Shown piece by piece: positions 35,098 to 43,896 of a stretch of DNA of 64,000 nt; the stretch's first letter is position 1; each line of letters begins with the position of its first letter. The notes beneath the pieces were generated by a model that was given only the letters and a program-made list of their open reading frames with translations, had not been told where the DNA came from and did not search any database. A program made the position numbers and the translations under genes. The stretch comes from Syntrophaceae bacterium (GTDB lineage: Bacteria; Desulfobacterota; Syntrophia; Syntrophales; Smithellaceae). The DNA lies in assembly GCA_018056765.1 (NCBI GenBank), contig JAGPFA010000001.1, positions 62,001-126,000 on the forward strand, written 5' to 3'.

Positions 35098-35868
35098 TTA
35101 TTTCGCTCTTTCCAGGAAAGAGAATCTGCTTGTAAGCCAGGGGAGTGTTTCGCCGTTGAAGACTTTTTCAACAAGTTTCACCCGCCGGTTTTTGGCGATC
35201 AGTAAAATGGTTGATGAGCGAGTTCCATAAACGGGGCTTTTAATAAAAATGGGTGATAGTAACTTTTCCCATTCGGGTCCAATGCCTGTCTGGGGCAGTT
35301 GTCGCTCCGGAGGCAGGCGGCGGTCGGCAAGCAGGGCAAACAGCGCCTCTTCGAGCTCTTTTCCCTTGAGATGGAGCGCTTGTTTGAGGAGCTTCTTTCC
35401 TCTTGATACCTTCGGCCATGGTGTGTCGAGAAGATGATTGCTCAGCCCATAAATACCTGCGGGAAGCTTTTGGATGTGTCCTCTGTTACTGTAGATCAGT
35501 AGCTCATCTTGATCGCCTGCCAGGAGGTTGAAACCGTTAAAGAGCATCGCGTCTTTTGATATTTTTTCCAGATATTTCCCGGGTCGCGTGCGGCCGGTCA
35601 GGTAGGCGCTGACGAGTTTCCCGCGTGACGGTGCATTCGGCATCCAGGAAAGAGGGTCACGGTAATTGGTAATCGCGGCGAATTTCCCCCCGGTGGTTAT
35701 ACCCAGCCAGGTCCCCTTTTCCTTGAGGTCCCTGCCGGCCAGCACGTCAGGATGGGATTTCCAGAAATCGGCGGCCGCCGTCGGTCGATCGTAAAACTCG
35801 TCACGGTTGGCCGCCAGAATCAGGCGGTACGAGGGATGAATGTTATAAGCAAATAGTATCAAACACAT
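35098..35868 (-). CDS. NRDE-family protein (TANGO2-like)
   Basis: 256 residues from the ATG at 35868, so that it begins MCLILFAYN, the invariant family start, with the NRDE motif at 21-24. Other family features are RDLKEKGTWLGIT, FAAITNYRD, LSNHLLDTPWPKV and YGTRSSTILLI. An in-frame Met 75 codons upstream lies in the sirtuin gene and is rejected. The fold is like N-terminal nucleophile hydrolases, with Cys2 in the nucleophile position. Substrate is unknown; the animal homologue TANGO2 is linked to haem and lipid handling. Confidence 0.87.
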   Translation of the reverse strand: MCLILFAYNIHPSYRLILAANRDEFYDRPTAAADFWKSHPDVLAGRDLKEKGTWLGITTGGKFAAITNYRDPLSWMPNAPSRGKLVSAYLTGRTRPGKYLEKISKDAMLFNGFNLLAGDQDELLIYSNRGHIQKLPAGIYGLSNHLLDTPWPKVSRGKKLLKQALHLKGKELEEALFALLADRRLPPERQLPQTGIGPEWEKLLSPIFIKSPVYGTRSSTILLIAKNRRVKLVEKVFNGETLPWLTSRFSFLERAK

Positions 35869-35879
35869 AGTGAAAATAT

Positions 35880-36653
35880 TTAATGCTTTGTGGTGAGTTC
35901 CTTTATTGCGTTGATCATTTTTATCATCACTTCGCCTGCCGGCGCATCGATACGGATGTCGGCCAGGTGATCCTGCTCCGTCGGTCCTTTGTTGACGATA
36001 ATCAGTTTGGCGCCTGCCTGCTTTGCCTGGACCGGTACATAAGCGGCTGGATACACCACAAGTGAAGAACCGATCACCAGCATTACTTCGCACTGGTTTG
36101 CCTCCATCATAGCCTGCGAGAGGATATCCTGGGGCAGGGCCTCGCCGAAGAAAACGACATCCGGTTTGAGAATACCCATACAGGATTCACAGGCAGGAAC
36201 ATTTTCGGAATCGGCAAACTTATCTCTGATTATGTTTACAGGATAGCGTCTCTTGCAATTCAGACAGATGAGCATCTGCATGTTGCCGTGCAGTTCGCGA
36301 ATCAGCGCGGGGTTGTTGCCGGCCTTCTGATGCAGGTTGTCCACGTTTTGCGTGACCAACGAGACGAGTTTTCCCATCTTCTCGAGTTCTACCAGTGCCA
36401 GGTGAGCGGCGTTAGGGGTGGCCTCGTCCATCAGGCCTCCGTCCAGCATTCCCTGCCACAATTTTTTACGTGTCCGGTCTGATTGGAGAAAATTACTGAT
36501 GGTGAAGTCGTCCGGGTCATATCTCGTCCAAAGCCCGCCGGGGCCGCGGAAATCCGGAATGCCTGATTCGGTGCTGATGCCTGCGCCGGTGAACACGACG
36601 ACTTTGTTTGTCCTGCTGATCAGGTCAGCCGCTTTATTGATTTTTTCAATCAT
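35880..36653 (-). CDS. cobB: Sir2-family NAD-dependent protein deacylase (CobB)
   Basis: 257 residues from the ATG at 36653. NAD-binding GAGISTESGIPDFRG (23-37), TQNVDNLH, catalytic His122 in ELHGNM and a four-Cys zinc site (Cys130, Cys133, Cys155, Cys158) are intact. It removes acyl groups from lysine, producing nicotinamide and O-acyl-ADP-ribose. The Ala/Tyr/Arg pattern of the desuccinylase subclass is not seen (region LWTRYDPDDF), so deacetylase activity is likelier. It heads the operon sirtuin, NRDE, NUDIX, HDAC-like. Confidence 0.92.
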   Translation of the reverse strand: MIEKINKAADLISRTNKVVVFTGAGISTESGIPDFRGPGGLWTRYDPDDFTISNFLQSDRTRKKLWQGMLDGGLMDEATPNAAHLALVELEKMGKLVSLVTQNVDNLHQKAGNNPALIRELHGNMQMLICLNCKRRYPVNIIRDKFADSENVPACESCMGILKPDVVFFGEALPQDILSQAMMEANQCEVMLVIGSSLVVYPAAYVPVQAKQAGAKLIIVNKGPTEQDHLADIRIDAPAGEVMIKMINAIKELTTKH

Positions 36654-37061
36654 CGGTATCCTTAGCTCCTTTAACCGCATATTATTTACCATGATTACAC
36701 TAACTGGGCGAAAAAACAAAAGGGAAAAACCACGCAAGGACTATGGTGGTTATTTTCCGCCCGGACAAAAGTATTCCAGGAATTGAAATAAAGTCTGGTT
36801 TCCGGCGATCTGATCCCGACATGTCTTGAATAAAGCAAAGGAATCATGTGTCACCATCATTTGTTGTCTTGTGTTTGTCACTTTGTCATGTACCTGTGAC
36901 CGTAGCGTTGTCGTGCCCGGCGTAATATATTTGCAAATCCATCCGGTGTGTTTGTTTTATAAGCATTGACAGGTGTAATCAATGGTTGTTTTAAGTTTTG
37001 TTTCCTGCCCCTAATTGGTCTGACGCAGGCGATTTATTTTCAAGGGGAGTGAAATATTTTC
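36654..37061. other. Intergenic region upstream of the aro leader
   Basis: About 400 bases between the leftward sirtuin operon and the aro promoter. No gene, RNA or repeat is recognised. The part near 36660-36700 presumably contains the sirtuin promoter, but no convincing boxes stand out. Confidence 0.4.
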
Positions 37062-37090
37062 TTGACAAGGGGCTTCATCTTGATTATAAA
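37062..37090 (+). promoter_or_regulatory. Strong sigma-70 promoter of the aro operon
   Basis: TTGACA (37062-37067), a 17-base spacer and TATAAA (37085-37090) are near consensus. Transcription would start near 37097, about 22 bases before the leader peptide ATG. Confidence 0.88.
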
Positions 37091-37118
37091 GCGCCAAAAA
37101 TAATAACAGGTTTATGTA

Positions 37119-37214
37119 ATGAACAGGCATTCACACGCGAACAGAAACTTTTTTGGCTACTGGTTTTATTACTATTACGCGTCGGTCTGCCTGTCGCTGG
37201 GGAGGACTTGGTAA
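37119..37214 (+). CDS. Aromatic leader peptide of the aro operon attenuator
   Basis: A 31-codon reading frame, ATG at 37119 and TAA at 37212-37214, with AGG nine bases before the start. Residues 11-20 read FFGYWFYYYY: nine of ten are Phe, Tyr or Trp (37149-37178), and residue 31 before the stop is Trp. Such composition is seen in attenuator leaders (pheA, pheST, trp). The peptide itself is not expected to function. Slow decoding of its aromatic codons would report shortage of charged tRNA-Phe, tRNA-Tyr or tRNA-Trp. It sits between a consensus promoter and a terminator that precedes the full aromatic operon. Confidence 0.88.
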   Translation: MNRHSHANRNFFGYWFYYYYASVCLSLGRTW

Positions 37215-37235
37215 GGAATCAATAAACCAACACAG

Positions 37236-37293
37236 CCATGGGAAGACCGGAAACGACGCTGCCCATGGTTTAAAGAGTATGAAAAGGCCATGG
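37236..37293 (+). promoter_or_regulatory. Attenuator: competing RNA segments 1, 2 and 3
   Basis: Segment 1 CCATGGG (37236-37242) can pair with segment 2 CCCATGG (37262-37268). Segment 2 can instead pair with segment 3 CCATGG (37288-37293), the 5' arm of the terminator. In addition, GCGTCGGTCT (37179-37188), directly after the Tyr codons, is complementary to AGACC (37244-37248) and GACGC (37255-37259), which could disrupt the 1:2 hairpin when the ribosome stalls early. Confidence 0.7.
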
Positions 37294-37316
37294 CGGCAAA
37301 AGCCATGGCCTTTTTT
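37282..37316 (+). terminator. Intrinsic terminator of the aro attenuator
   Basis: A 13-bp perfect stem (AAAAGGCCATGGC with GCCATGGCCTTTT, loop GGCAAAA) ends in TTTTTT, 16 bases before the aroF ATG. It lies between promoter and first gene, so it must be conditionally bypassed for the operon to be expressed. Confidence 0.9.
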
Positions 37317-37331
37317 GTTAAGGGGGTATCT

Positions 37332-38360
37332 ATGATTATTGTAATGAAGAGTCAGGCGACGGAAAAACAGATTGATGATGTCATTCAATGGATTGAATCG
37401 GTGGGTTATAAGGCGCACCCATCCAGGGGTGTGGAACGCACGATCATCGGTGCAGTGGGTGATCAGCGCGACAAAGCGATACTCAAATATGCGGAATCCC
37501 TGCCCGGCGTGGAAAAGACCATGCCGATTCTTAAGCCCTACAAACTGGCGAGCCGCGAATCACAGCAGGGCGATACGGTGGTCAGGGTCGGTGAAATTCA
37601 GATCGGCGGGCCTAAGTTCGTTGTCATGGCCGGTCCCTGCGCCATCGAAAGCCAGGAGCAATTGCTTGAGAGTGCCTATGTTGTGAAAAAAGGCGGCGGC
37701 GCGATTTTAAGGGGCGGAGCCTTCAAACCGCGGACATCTCCCTACAGCTTTCAGGGGATGGAGGAAGAAGGTCTGAAGGTGCTGCAGTATGTGAGCCGGA
37801 AAACGGATCTGCCTACCGTTACGGAAGTGGTGAATCCGGCCGATGTGGATCTGGTGGAGTCGTATGCTGATATGCTGCAGATCGGCGCGCGCAATGTGCA
37901 GAATTTTGCCCTGCTCAAGAGGGTGGGGCAGGCGAAAAAACCCGTGCTCCTGAAAAGGGGGATGATGACTACCATTGAGGAACTGCTCATGTCAGCCGAA
38001 TATATTCTCTCGTCGGGGAACCCCAACGTCATTTTGTGTGAACGAGGCATCCGCACCTTTGAAACAGCCACGCGTAACACGCTGGATATCAGCGCTGTGC
38101 CGGTGCTCAAGAGCCTGACCCACCTGCCCGTGGTGGTGGATCCCAGCCATGCGGCGGGTAACTGGAAATACGTCATTCCACTGTCGCGTGCAGCGGTGGC
38201 GGTGGGGGCGGACGGCATTATCGTTGAGGTACACCCGGAACCGGAAAAAGCGGTCTCCGACGGCGCCCAGTCGCTGAAACCGGCAAAATTCTACCAGATG
38301 ATGGACGAGCTGAGGGAACTGTCGGGCATCATGCGGTCCCGCAAAGAGGGTCTGTCATGA
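37332..38360 (+). CDS. aroF: 3-deoxy-7-phosphoheptulonate (DAHP) synthase, type I-beta with ferredoxin-like regulatory domain
   Basis: 342 residues from the ATG at 37332, which has GGGGG upstream; in-frame Met codons farther up lie in the terminator hairpin. Residues about 1-70 ([20 protein letters not shown] and so on) are the ferredoxin-like domain through which Tyr or Phe inhibit the Thermotoga enzyme. The barrel has [53 protein letters not shown] and [10 protein letters not shown]. It condenses PEP and erythrose 4-phosphate, the committed step of the pathway. Confidence 0.95.
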   Translation: MIIVMKSQATEKQIDDVIQWIESVGYKAHPSRGVERTIIGAVGDQRDKAILKYAESLPGVEKTMPILKPYKLASRESQQGDTVVRVGEIQIGGPKFVVMAGPCAIESQEQLLESAYVVKKGGGAILRGGAFKPRTSPYSFQGMEEEGLKVLQYVSRKTDLPTVTEVVNPADVDLVESYADMLQIGARNVQNFALLKRVGQAKKPVLLKRGMMTTIEELLMSAEYILSSGNPNVILCERGIRTFETATRNTLDISAVPVLKSLTHLPVVVDPSHAAGNWKYVIPLSRAAVAVGADGIIVEVHPEPEKAVSDGAQSLKPAKFYQMMDELRELSGIMRSRKEGLS

Positions 38361-39451
38361 AAACATTCAAAGTCAGTCTGGATAAAAAAAGGTCCACATC
38401 GTATGAAATCCGTATCGGTGCGGATATTCTCGACCGCATAACGTTGCTCATCACAAAAAATTTCTCTACCGGGCTTTGCGTAGTGGTGACAGACGATAAT
38501 GTCAAAGCCCTGTATGGTGATTCCTTTTGCGAGGCTCTGAGGCAGGCGGGGTTGAATGTGTTACTTGTCGGTATTCCTGCGGGTGAGTCGTCAAAAAATA
38601 TTTCGACGGTAATGGATGTTGTCGGCAGATTACTGGCCGCGGGGGCGGATCGCGAAACATTATTGATTGCCCTGGGCGGTGGTGTCATCGGAGATCTCAC
38701 CGGTTTTATCGCCTCGGTTTTTATGCGCTCCATATCTTATGTACAGATACCGACCACACTTGTCGGACAGGTGGACAGCTCGATCGGCGGTAAAACTGCC
38801 GTCGATTTACCGCAGGGGAAGAATCTGCTGGGTACCTTTTATCAGCCACGCGCAGTGTTTGCAGATATCCGGTTTTTGGATACGCTGCCGGAAAAAGAGT
38901 TTAACAATGGGCTGGCGGAAATGATCAAGTACGGGGCGATTGAAGACGAGGAGTTGTTTAAACTGCTCGAAGAAGGTATGGATAAGCTCAAAAATAAAGA
39001 CGCCAAACTGCTCATCAAGACAATTGAGACCTGCTGCCGGATCAAGAAAAATATTGTGGAAATGGACGAGCATGAGCAGGGGCTGCGACGGATTCTAAAT
39101 TTCGGTCACACCGTCGGTCATGCGCTGGAGGCCGTGTCCGGCTACAGCCTTTCTCACGGGGAAGGAGTCGGTCTGGGGATGGTCGCAGCGGCAAGGATTT
39201 CCGTGAAGTTGCGTGAACTGAACGCATCGGCGGCCGAGCGTATCGAAAAACTGGTAGCGAAAGCCGGTCTGCCGACAAGACTCGATTCTTCGGTTGATAT
39301 TTCCGCTGTGACGGACAGGTTGAAAATGGACAAGAAAAAGAAAGGAGATGTCGTGCGGTTTGTTCTGTTGAAGAAAATCGGCATGCCTTTCGTCACGGGC
39401 AGTGTCGGTGAAAGTATGATCATTGAAGTGCTGAAGGGGATGAGAGCATGA
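38357..39451 (+). CDS. aroB: 3-dehydroquinate synthase
   Basis: 364 residues, ATGA overlap with the aroF stop. NAD-binding [30 protein letters not shown], and zinc ligands Glu in GLAEMIKYG, His in [13 protein letters not shown] and His in [11 protein letters not shown] are intact. It cyclises DAHP to 3-dehydroquinate. Confidence 0.97.
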   Translation: MKTFKVSLDKKRSTSYEIRIGADILDRITLLITKNFSTGLCVVVTDDNVKALYGDSFCEALRQAGLNVLLVGIPAGESSKNISTVMDVVGRLLAAGADRETLLIALGGGVIGDLTGFIASVFMRSISYVQIPTTLVGQVDSSIGGKTAVDLPQGKNLLGTFYQPRAVFADIRFLDTLPEKEFNNGLAEMIKYGAIEDEELFKLLEEGMDKLKNKDAKLLIKTIETCCRIKKNIVEMDEHEQGLRRILNFGHTVGHALEAVSGYSLSHGEGVGLGMVAAARISVKLRELNASAAERIEKLVAKAGLPTRLDSSVDISAVTDRLKMDKKKKGDVVRFVLLKKIGMPFVTGSVGESMIIEVLKGMRA

Positions 39452-40527
39452 AAGATTCTTTGGATAATTTAAGAAACCAGATGCGCGTCAAAGATAAGGA
39501 AATTATCCGTCTACTGAATGAGCGCTCTGAGATCTCCGTCAAAATCGGCAGGGTAAAAGGGCAGGCCGGAATGGAAATATACAATCCGGCCCAGGAATCC
39601 CGTGTGATGAATTATCTGCATGAACTGAATGGAGGGCCTTTGTCGGACCGGCAGGTGACGGCGATTTTCCGGGAAATCATTTCCGCTTCCCGCGATCTGC
39701 AAAAGCCTATGGACATTGCCTTTCTGGGGCCGGAAGCTTCATTTTCGCATCAGGCGGCAATTGATCATTTTGGGACGTCGGCTCGTTTTCATCCTGAGCA
39801 CGGTATTGCCCGGGTGTTCGATGAAGTGGAAAAGGGAGTGGTTGAATGGGGTGTCGTGCCGGTAGATAATTCTCTGGAAGGATCCGTGAATGTCACGCTC
39901 GATAAGCTGGTTTTAACCTCTCTTAAAATTCAGGCGGAAATTTATCTGCGCATCAGCCAGTGCCTGATGTCACCGTCAAAAACTATTAAAGGGATTAAAA
40001 ATGTTTATTCACACCCGCAGGGATTGGCACAATGCCAGGCCTGGCTGCGGGCCAATCTGCCCAATGTCGTGACCGGAGAGATGGAAAGCACCGCGGCCGC
40101 CGCACGGCTGGTGAGAGGAAAAAAGGCGTCGGCGGCGATCGGCAGCGCAATGGCCGCTGAGGTTTATGGACTGAACATACTGGCTCATGGAATTGAAGAT
40201 AATCCCTCCAACACGACGCGGTTTCTGGTCATCGGCCGGGGCGAAGGTGAACCGACCGGAAATGACAAGACGTCAATTATTTTTTCAACACCGGACTCGC
40301 CGGGAGCCCTGCACCGGGCGCTGGCTTCTTTTTCGCGCCGGAAAATCAATTTAGCTAAAATCGAGTCGCACCCGGCAAAAGACAGAAAATGGGAGTATCT
40401 CTTTTTTGTTGATTTCGCCGGTCATATTCGTGACCGGGCGATTCAGGCCTGCATCAGAGAATTGAAGGACAAAACAATTTATTTGAAAATTCTTGGTTCA
40501 TATCCAAGGGCAAAGGACGTCCTATGA
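39448..40527 (+). CDS. pheA: Bifunctional chorismate mutase / prephenate dehydratase
   Basis: 359 residues, starting within the aroB stop (ATGA). The AroQ chorismate mutase domain is about 1-88 (LRNQMRVKDKEIIRLLNERSE). Prephenate dehydratase spans about 92-268 (IAFLGPEASFSHQAA, PVDNSLEGSV, and SNTTRFLVIG with the catalytic Thr). The C-terminal ACT domain (about 276-359) has SPGALHRAL and KIESHPAK, matching the GAL and ESRP Phe-binding motifs with His in place of Arg in the second. It makes phenylpyruvate. Feedback by Phe is likely, perhaps altered by the Arg-to-His change. Confidence 0.95.
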   Translation: MKDSLDNLRNQMRVKDKEIIRLLNERSEISVKIGRVKGQAGMEIYNPAQESRVMNYLHELNGGPLSDRQVTAIFREIISASRDLQKPMDIAFLGPEASFSHQAAIDHFGTSARFHPEHGIARVFDEVEKGVVEWGVVPVDNSLEGSVNVTLDKLVLTSLKIQAEIYLRISQCLMSPSKTIKGIKNVYSHPQGLAQCQAWLRANLPNVVTGEMESTAAAARLVRGKKASAAIGSAMAAEVYGLNILAHGIEDNPSNTTRFLVIGRGEGEPTGNDKTSIIFSTPDSPGALHRALASFSRRKINLAKIESHPAKDRKWEYLFFVDFAGHIRDRAIQACIRELKDKTIYLKILGSYPRAKDVL

Positions 40528-42110
40528 TTTGTATCCCCATTACTGACGTAACCGGCCAGGAGGCGTTGCGGTCGGTAGATAGAGCGGCCCGGGCGGCGGA
40601 GGCAATCGAACTGCGTATGGATCTGATTGCCGATGGAGACTTAAAACTGCTCATCGCACAGGCGCGGCGCGCATCCGGCCGAACAAAAATAATTGTCACC
40701 TGCCGCCGCCGGGAAGAGGCTCCTCCCGTGACATCAGCAGATGAACGCCGGAAGCGAAAAAATATATCGCAGACACAGAAAATGCGACTGTTAAAGCAGG
40801 CGATCGATCTGGGGGCGGATTTTGTGGACATTGAGCTTGCCGAAGGCCTGAAGCGGATCAACGAGCTTAAAAATCATTTAGCGAAAACGAAGAGCAGGAC
40901 GCGGCTTGTCGTTTCCTGGCATGATATACACAAAACCCCTTCCTTTAAAGAATTGAAGGAAATATTTGATGCATGTGCCGCAGCTGGTGCGGACATTGTC
41001 AAGATTGTACCATACGCCACGCGGCTCGATGACAATATCAAGGTCTTGAAACTGATCGGCTACGCCGCTGCGAGGCAAAAGAAAATTATTACTATGTGCA
41101 TGGGAGATCTGGGACAGGCCAGTCGTCTGGTCGCGCCTCTGTGGGGAAGCTATCTGGCGTTCGGCGTTCTGCCGGGAGGAAAAAAATCAGCCCCGGGACA
41201 ACTTAGTGTTAAAGCGATGAAGGAGTTACGACAGTTGTTTAGCGGTGAAGCGCCTTTCCCCCAGTCGTGGCTTTTGCCGCCGGGTCCCATGAATTTTATT
41301 CTGGTGGGGAATCCGGTGCGTCAGAGCCTTTCACCGCTGATGCATAACAGGGCGCTGGAAGCCATGAAAATAGAAGGCCACTACAGCGCCTTTTGTGTGA
41401 CGGACCCGGCAGCGGCCGTGGCAGCAATCAGGGGCATGAATATCCGCGGTGCTTCCGTAACCATACCTTTTAAAACATCGGTCATGGAATATCTCGATGT
41501 GATTGACACGGATGCCGCTGCCGTGGGGGCGATCAACACGATCGTAAATGAACGAGGGCTTCTGGCAGGCTATAACACGGACTGGTGGGGGCTGACGCAG
41601 GCGCTCAAGAAAAAAACTGGAATTGCGGGGAAAACTTTTGTCGTCATCGGCGCGGGAGGTACAGCTCGTGCCGCCGTTTACGGTATAAAAAAAGAAGGTG
41701 GTCTGCCGGTGGTCGTGAATCGCTCCGTGGAAAGAGGAAAAGAGCTCGCCTCCGCCTTCGAATGTCCCTTTTATCCCCTTGAATCTTTGCCCGGGATAAA
41801 GGCGGAGGGCCTGGTGAACACCACTCCCGTGGGCATGTATCCCGGGCTGGAGAAATCCCCGGTGAAGCGGGAGCTTTTGGCAAACTATCGCGTGGTGATG
41901 GATGTGATCTACAATCCATTCTACACAAAACTTTTGCGAGATGCGGAGGCGATGGGGACGGATATCGTGTCCGGTGCGGACATGTTTATCCATCAGGGTG
42001 CTCTGCAGCTGAAATTATGGACCGGAAGAGAGGCACCTCTGGAGTTGATGAGAAAAACCGTCTATGAAAGGTTGGCAAGCAGTGAAAAACGTAATAAAAG
42101 TAAAAAATAA
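40524..42110 (+). CDS. aroDE: Fused type I 3-dehydroquinate dehydratase and shikimate dehydrogenase
   Basis: 528 residues in two enzymes. Residues about 1-225 are type I dehydroquinase (ELRMDLI, VSWHDIHKTP with catalytic His, ADIVKIVPYA with Schiff-base Lys). Residues about 255-528 are shikimate dehydrogenase (VGNPVRQSLSPLMHNRALE, SVTIPFKTSV with catalytic Lys, NTDWWG, GAGGTARAAVYGI, NTTPVGMYP). The order dehydratase then dehydrogenase is that of plant DHD-SDH proteins and some bacteria. Channelling of dehydroshikimate is plausible. It overlaps pheA by four bases. Confidence 0.95.
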   Translation: MICIPITDVTGQEALRSVDRAARAAEAIELRMDLIADGDLKLLIAQARRASGRTKIIVTCRRREEAPPVTSADERRKRKNISQTQKMRLLKQAIDLGADFVDIELAEGLKRINELKNHLAKTKSRTRLVVSWHDIHKTPSFKELKEIFDACAAAGADIVKIVPYATRLDDNIKVLKLIGYAAARQKKIITMCMGDLGQASRLVAPLWGSYLAFGVLPGGKKSAPGQLSVKAMKELRQLFSGEAPFPQSWLLPPGPMNFILVGNPVRQSLSPLMHNRALEAMKIEGHYSAFCVTDPAAAVAAIRGMNIRGASVTIPFKTSVMEYLDVIDTDAAAVGAINTIVNERGLLAGYNTDWWGLTQALKKKTGIAGKTFVVIGAGGTARAAVYGIKKEGGLPVVVNRSVERGKELASAFECPFYPLESLPGIKAEGLVNTTPVGMYPGLEKSPVKRELLANYRVVMDVIYNPFYTKLLRDAEAMGTDIVSGADMFIHQGALQLKLWTGREAPLELMRKTVYERLASSEKRNKSKK

Positions 42111-43335
42111 GGTTGTGCAAGTGGAGGTTCCGGGCTCGAAAAGCCTGACACAAAGGGCTCTTATGGCGGCCGCGCTTGCGGAGGGACGATCGTTCATCCG
42201 TCACCCGCTTGTCGCCGAGGACACCAGATATATGATGTCCGCCCTTCGCGAGCTGGGAGCCATCATTGAGCCTGTGGATGGAGGGTTTTCCGTAACCGGT
42301 ACGGGCGGGGCGATCGCGGCAGGCGGGCGCGAAATATTTCTGGGGAATAACGGGACGGCGATTCGCTTTTTAACGGCGATGGTCTGTCTTGGGCGCGGCA
42401 AATATGTCTTGACGGGAGAAAAACGTCTTTGTGAAAGGCCGGTGGGGCCGTTGGTTCAGGCGCTTAGTGAGATGGGGGTGACGATTTCATGCCATAATAA
42501 CTGTCCGCCGGTGGAGGTTACGGCAAATGGATTAAGAGGAGGTCGTCTGACACTGGCCAATATTGAAAGCTCACAATATGTTTCCACGTTGCTTTTATGC
42601 GCACCTTATACAGCCAAGGGTATCGAGCTGTCACTGGAGGGAAATATCGTTTCGACTCCCTATATTGATCTCACCATTAGTGTGATGAATGATTTCGGTG
42701 CGAAAATTATCAGGACGGGAAACCATCATTACCTGGTGGGGACACAGCAAATATACGCCGGGCGCGATTATTATGTGGAAGGTGATGCATCAAGCGCATC
42801 ATATTTTTTTCTTGCCGCCGCTGTGATGAAAAGAACGATCCGCGTAAACGGCATCAGCCGTTTCAGTGCACAGGGGGACATCAGGCTGCTTGATATCATC
42901 GAGCAGCTCGGCTGCAGGGTGGAGAGCGGCCCCAACTATCTCGAAGTGACCGGCCGAGATCTGGCGGCCGGCGAACTCACTTTGGATCTGGGCGATATGC
43001 CGGATATGGTGCCGACTGTCGGGGTGCTGGCGGCGTTTCGGGAAGGAACGACAAAAATTATCAATGTTGCCCACCTGAGAATAAAGGAAAGCAATCGTTT
43101 GGCGGCCATGGTCGCACAGCTCAACCGCATCGGGATAAAAGCGTCCGAGCTGCCCGACGGACTGATCATCGAAGGAGGGAAACCGCACGGTGCAGATATT
43201 GAGACATACAATGACCACAGAATAGCGATGAGCTTCGCCGTGGCCGGTCTGGTTACCCCCGGTATCGCCATTCGCGACAAAAAGTGCGTCGATAAGTCTT
43301 TTCCGGAATTCTGGCGGGAACTGGAAAAAATATGA
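42064..43335 (+). CDS. aroA: 5-enolpyruvylshikimate-3-phosphate synthase
   Basis: 423 residues from the ATG at 42064, overlapping aroDE by 47 bases. A GTG at 42082 with AAAGG upstream would give 417 residues and is equally possible. Family motifs are VEVPGSKSLTQRALMAAAL, GNNGTAIRFLTAM (phosphate and glyphosate region), QYVSTLLLCAPY, GDASSASYFFLAAAVM and LRIKESNRLAAM. It transfers enolpyruvate from PEP to shikimate 3-phosphate. Confidence 0.95.
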   Translation: MKGWQAVKNVIKVKNKVVQVEVPGSKSLTQRALMAAALAEGRSFIRHPLVAEDTRYMMSALRELGAIIEPVDGGFSVTGTGGAIAAGGREIFLGNNGTAIRFLTAMVCLGRGKYVLTGEKRLCERPVGPLVQALSEMGVTISCHNNCPPVEVTANGLRGGRLTLANIESSQYVSTLLLCAPYTAKGIELSLEGNIVSTPYIDLTISVMNDFGAKIIRTGNHHYLVGTQQIYAGRDYYVEGDASSASYFFLAAAVMKRTIRVNGISRFSAQGDIRLLDIIEQLGCRVESGPNYLEVTGRDLAAGELTLDLGDMPDMVPTVGVLAAFREGTTKIINVAHLRIKESNRLAAMVAQLNRIGIKASELPDGLIIEGGKPHGADIETYNDHRIAMSFAVAGLVTPGIAIRDKKCVDKSFPEFWRELEKI

Positions 43336-43892
43336 AGTTGATTCTCATTGGTTACCGTGCTGCGGGCAAAACTACCGTCGGCCGCCTGCTGGCGGAAAAA
43401 ATCGGCATACCGTTTGTTGATACTGATAAAGTTATTGAAGACGAGGCCGGAATGCCCATCAGAGAGATCATTCAAGCCGAAGGCTGGTCTGGCTTCAGGC
43501 AAAGGGAAGCAAAAGCAGTAAAGTCTCTTTGTAACAAAGGGGTCTGTGTTGTGGCGACCGGAGGAGGGGCGGTTCTGTCACCTGCCAATGCAGATGTATT
43601 GAAAAAAGAAGGAATTCTGATATATCTGAAGGCAAGCCCTCAGGACATTATCGAAAGGCTGAAGCACGACGAGCAAAAAAAACGAACTCGTCCCCGTTTC
43701 ACCGACACAGGGATCGAGGCGGAGACTCTGGCGGTCTTACATCAAAGGATACCCCTTTATGAAGCGCTGGCCGATTACACGGCCCGGACAGAAGCTAAGG
43801 GCCCGCTTCAGGTCGTTGAAGAAATATACGCGCATCTGCTGGAAACGGGGGAGGTCGAGGCAATAAACAGATTGAAAAAATTGTCAAGGTGA
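43332..43892 (+). CDS. aroK: Shikimate kinase
   Basis: 186 residues, ATGA overlap with aroA. The P-loop is GYRAAGKTT (7-15), with DTD for Mg/shikimate (DTDKVIED), FRQRE for shikimate and ATGGGAVL. The lid region has RTRPRF. It phosphorylates shikimate with ATP. Confidence 0.95.
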   Translation: MKLILIGYRAAGKTTVGRLLAEKIGIPFVDTDKVIEDEAGMPIREIIQAEGWSGFRQREAKAVKSLCNKGVCVVATGGGAVLSPANADVLKKEGILIYLKASPQDIIERLKHDEQKKRTRPRFTDTGIEAETLAVLHQRIPLYEALADYTARTEAKGPLQVVEEIYAHLLETGEVEAINRLKKLSR

Positions 43893-43896
43893 AAGT

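Noticed and set aside
36998-37225. 75-codon frame overlapping the aro leader in another frame
   Set aside because: It begins before the mapped promoter elements and ends without a role. The 31-codon frame has the attenuator-type composition and correct position.
42064-42110. Overlap of aroDE and aroA as a possible frameshift or fusion
   Set aside because: Both proteins are complete with proper ends. A GTG at 42082 would shorten the overlap, so no frameshift is needed.
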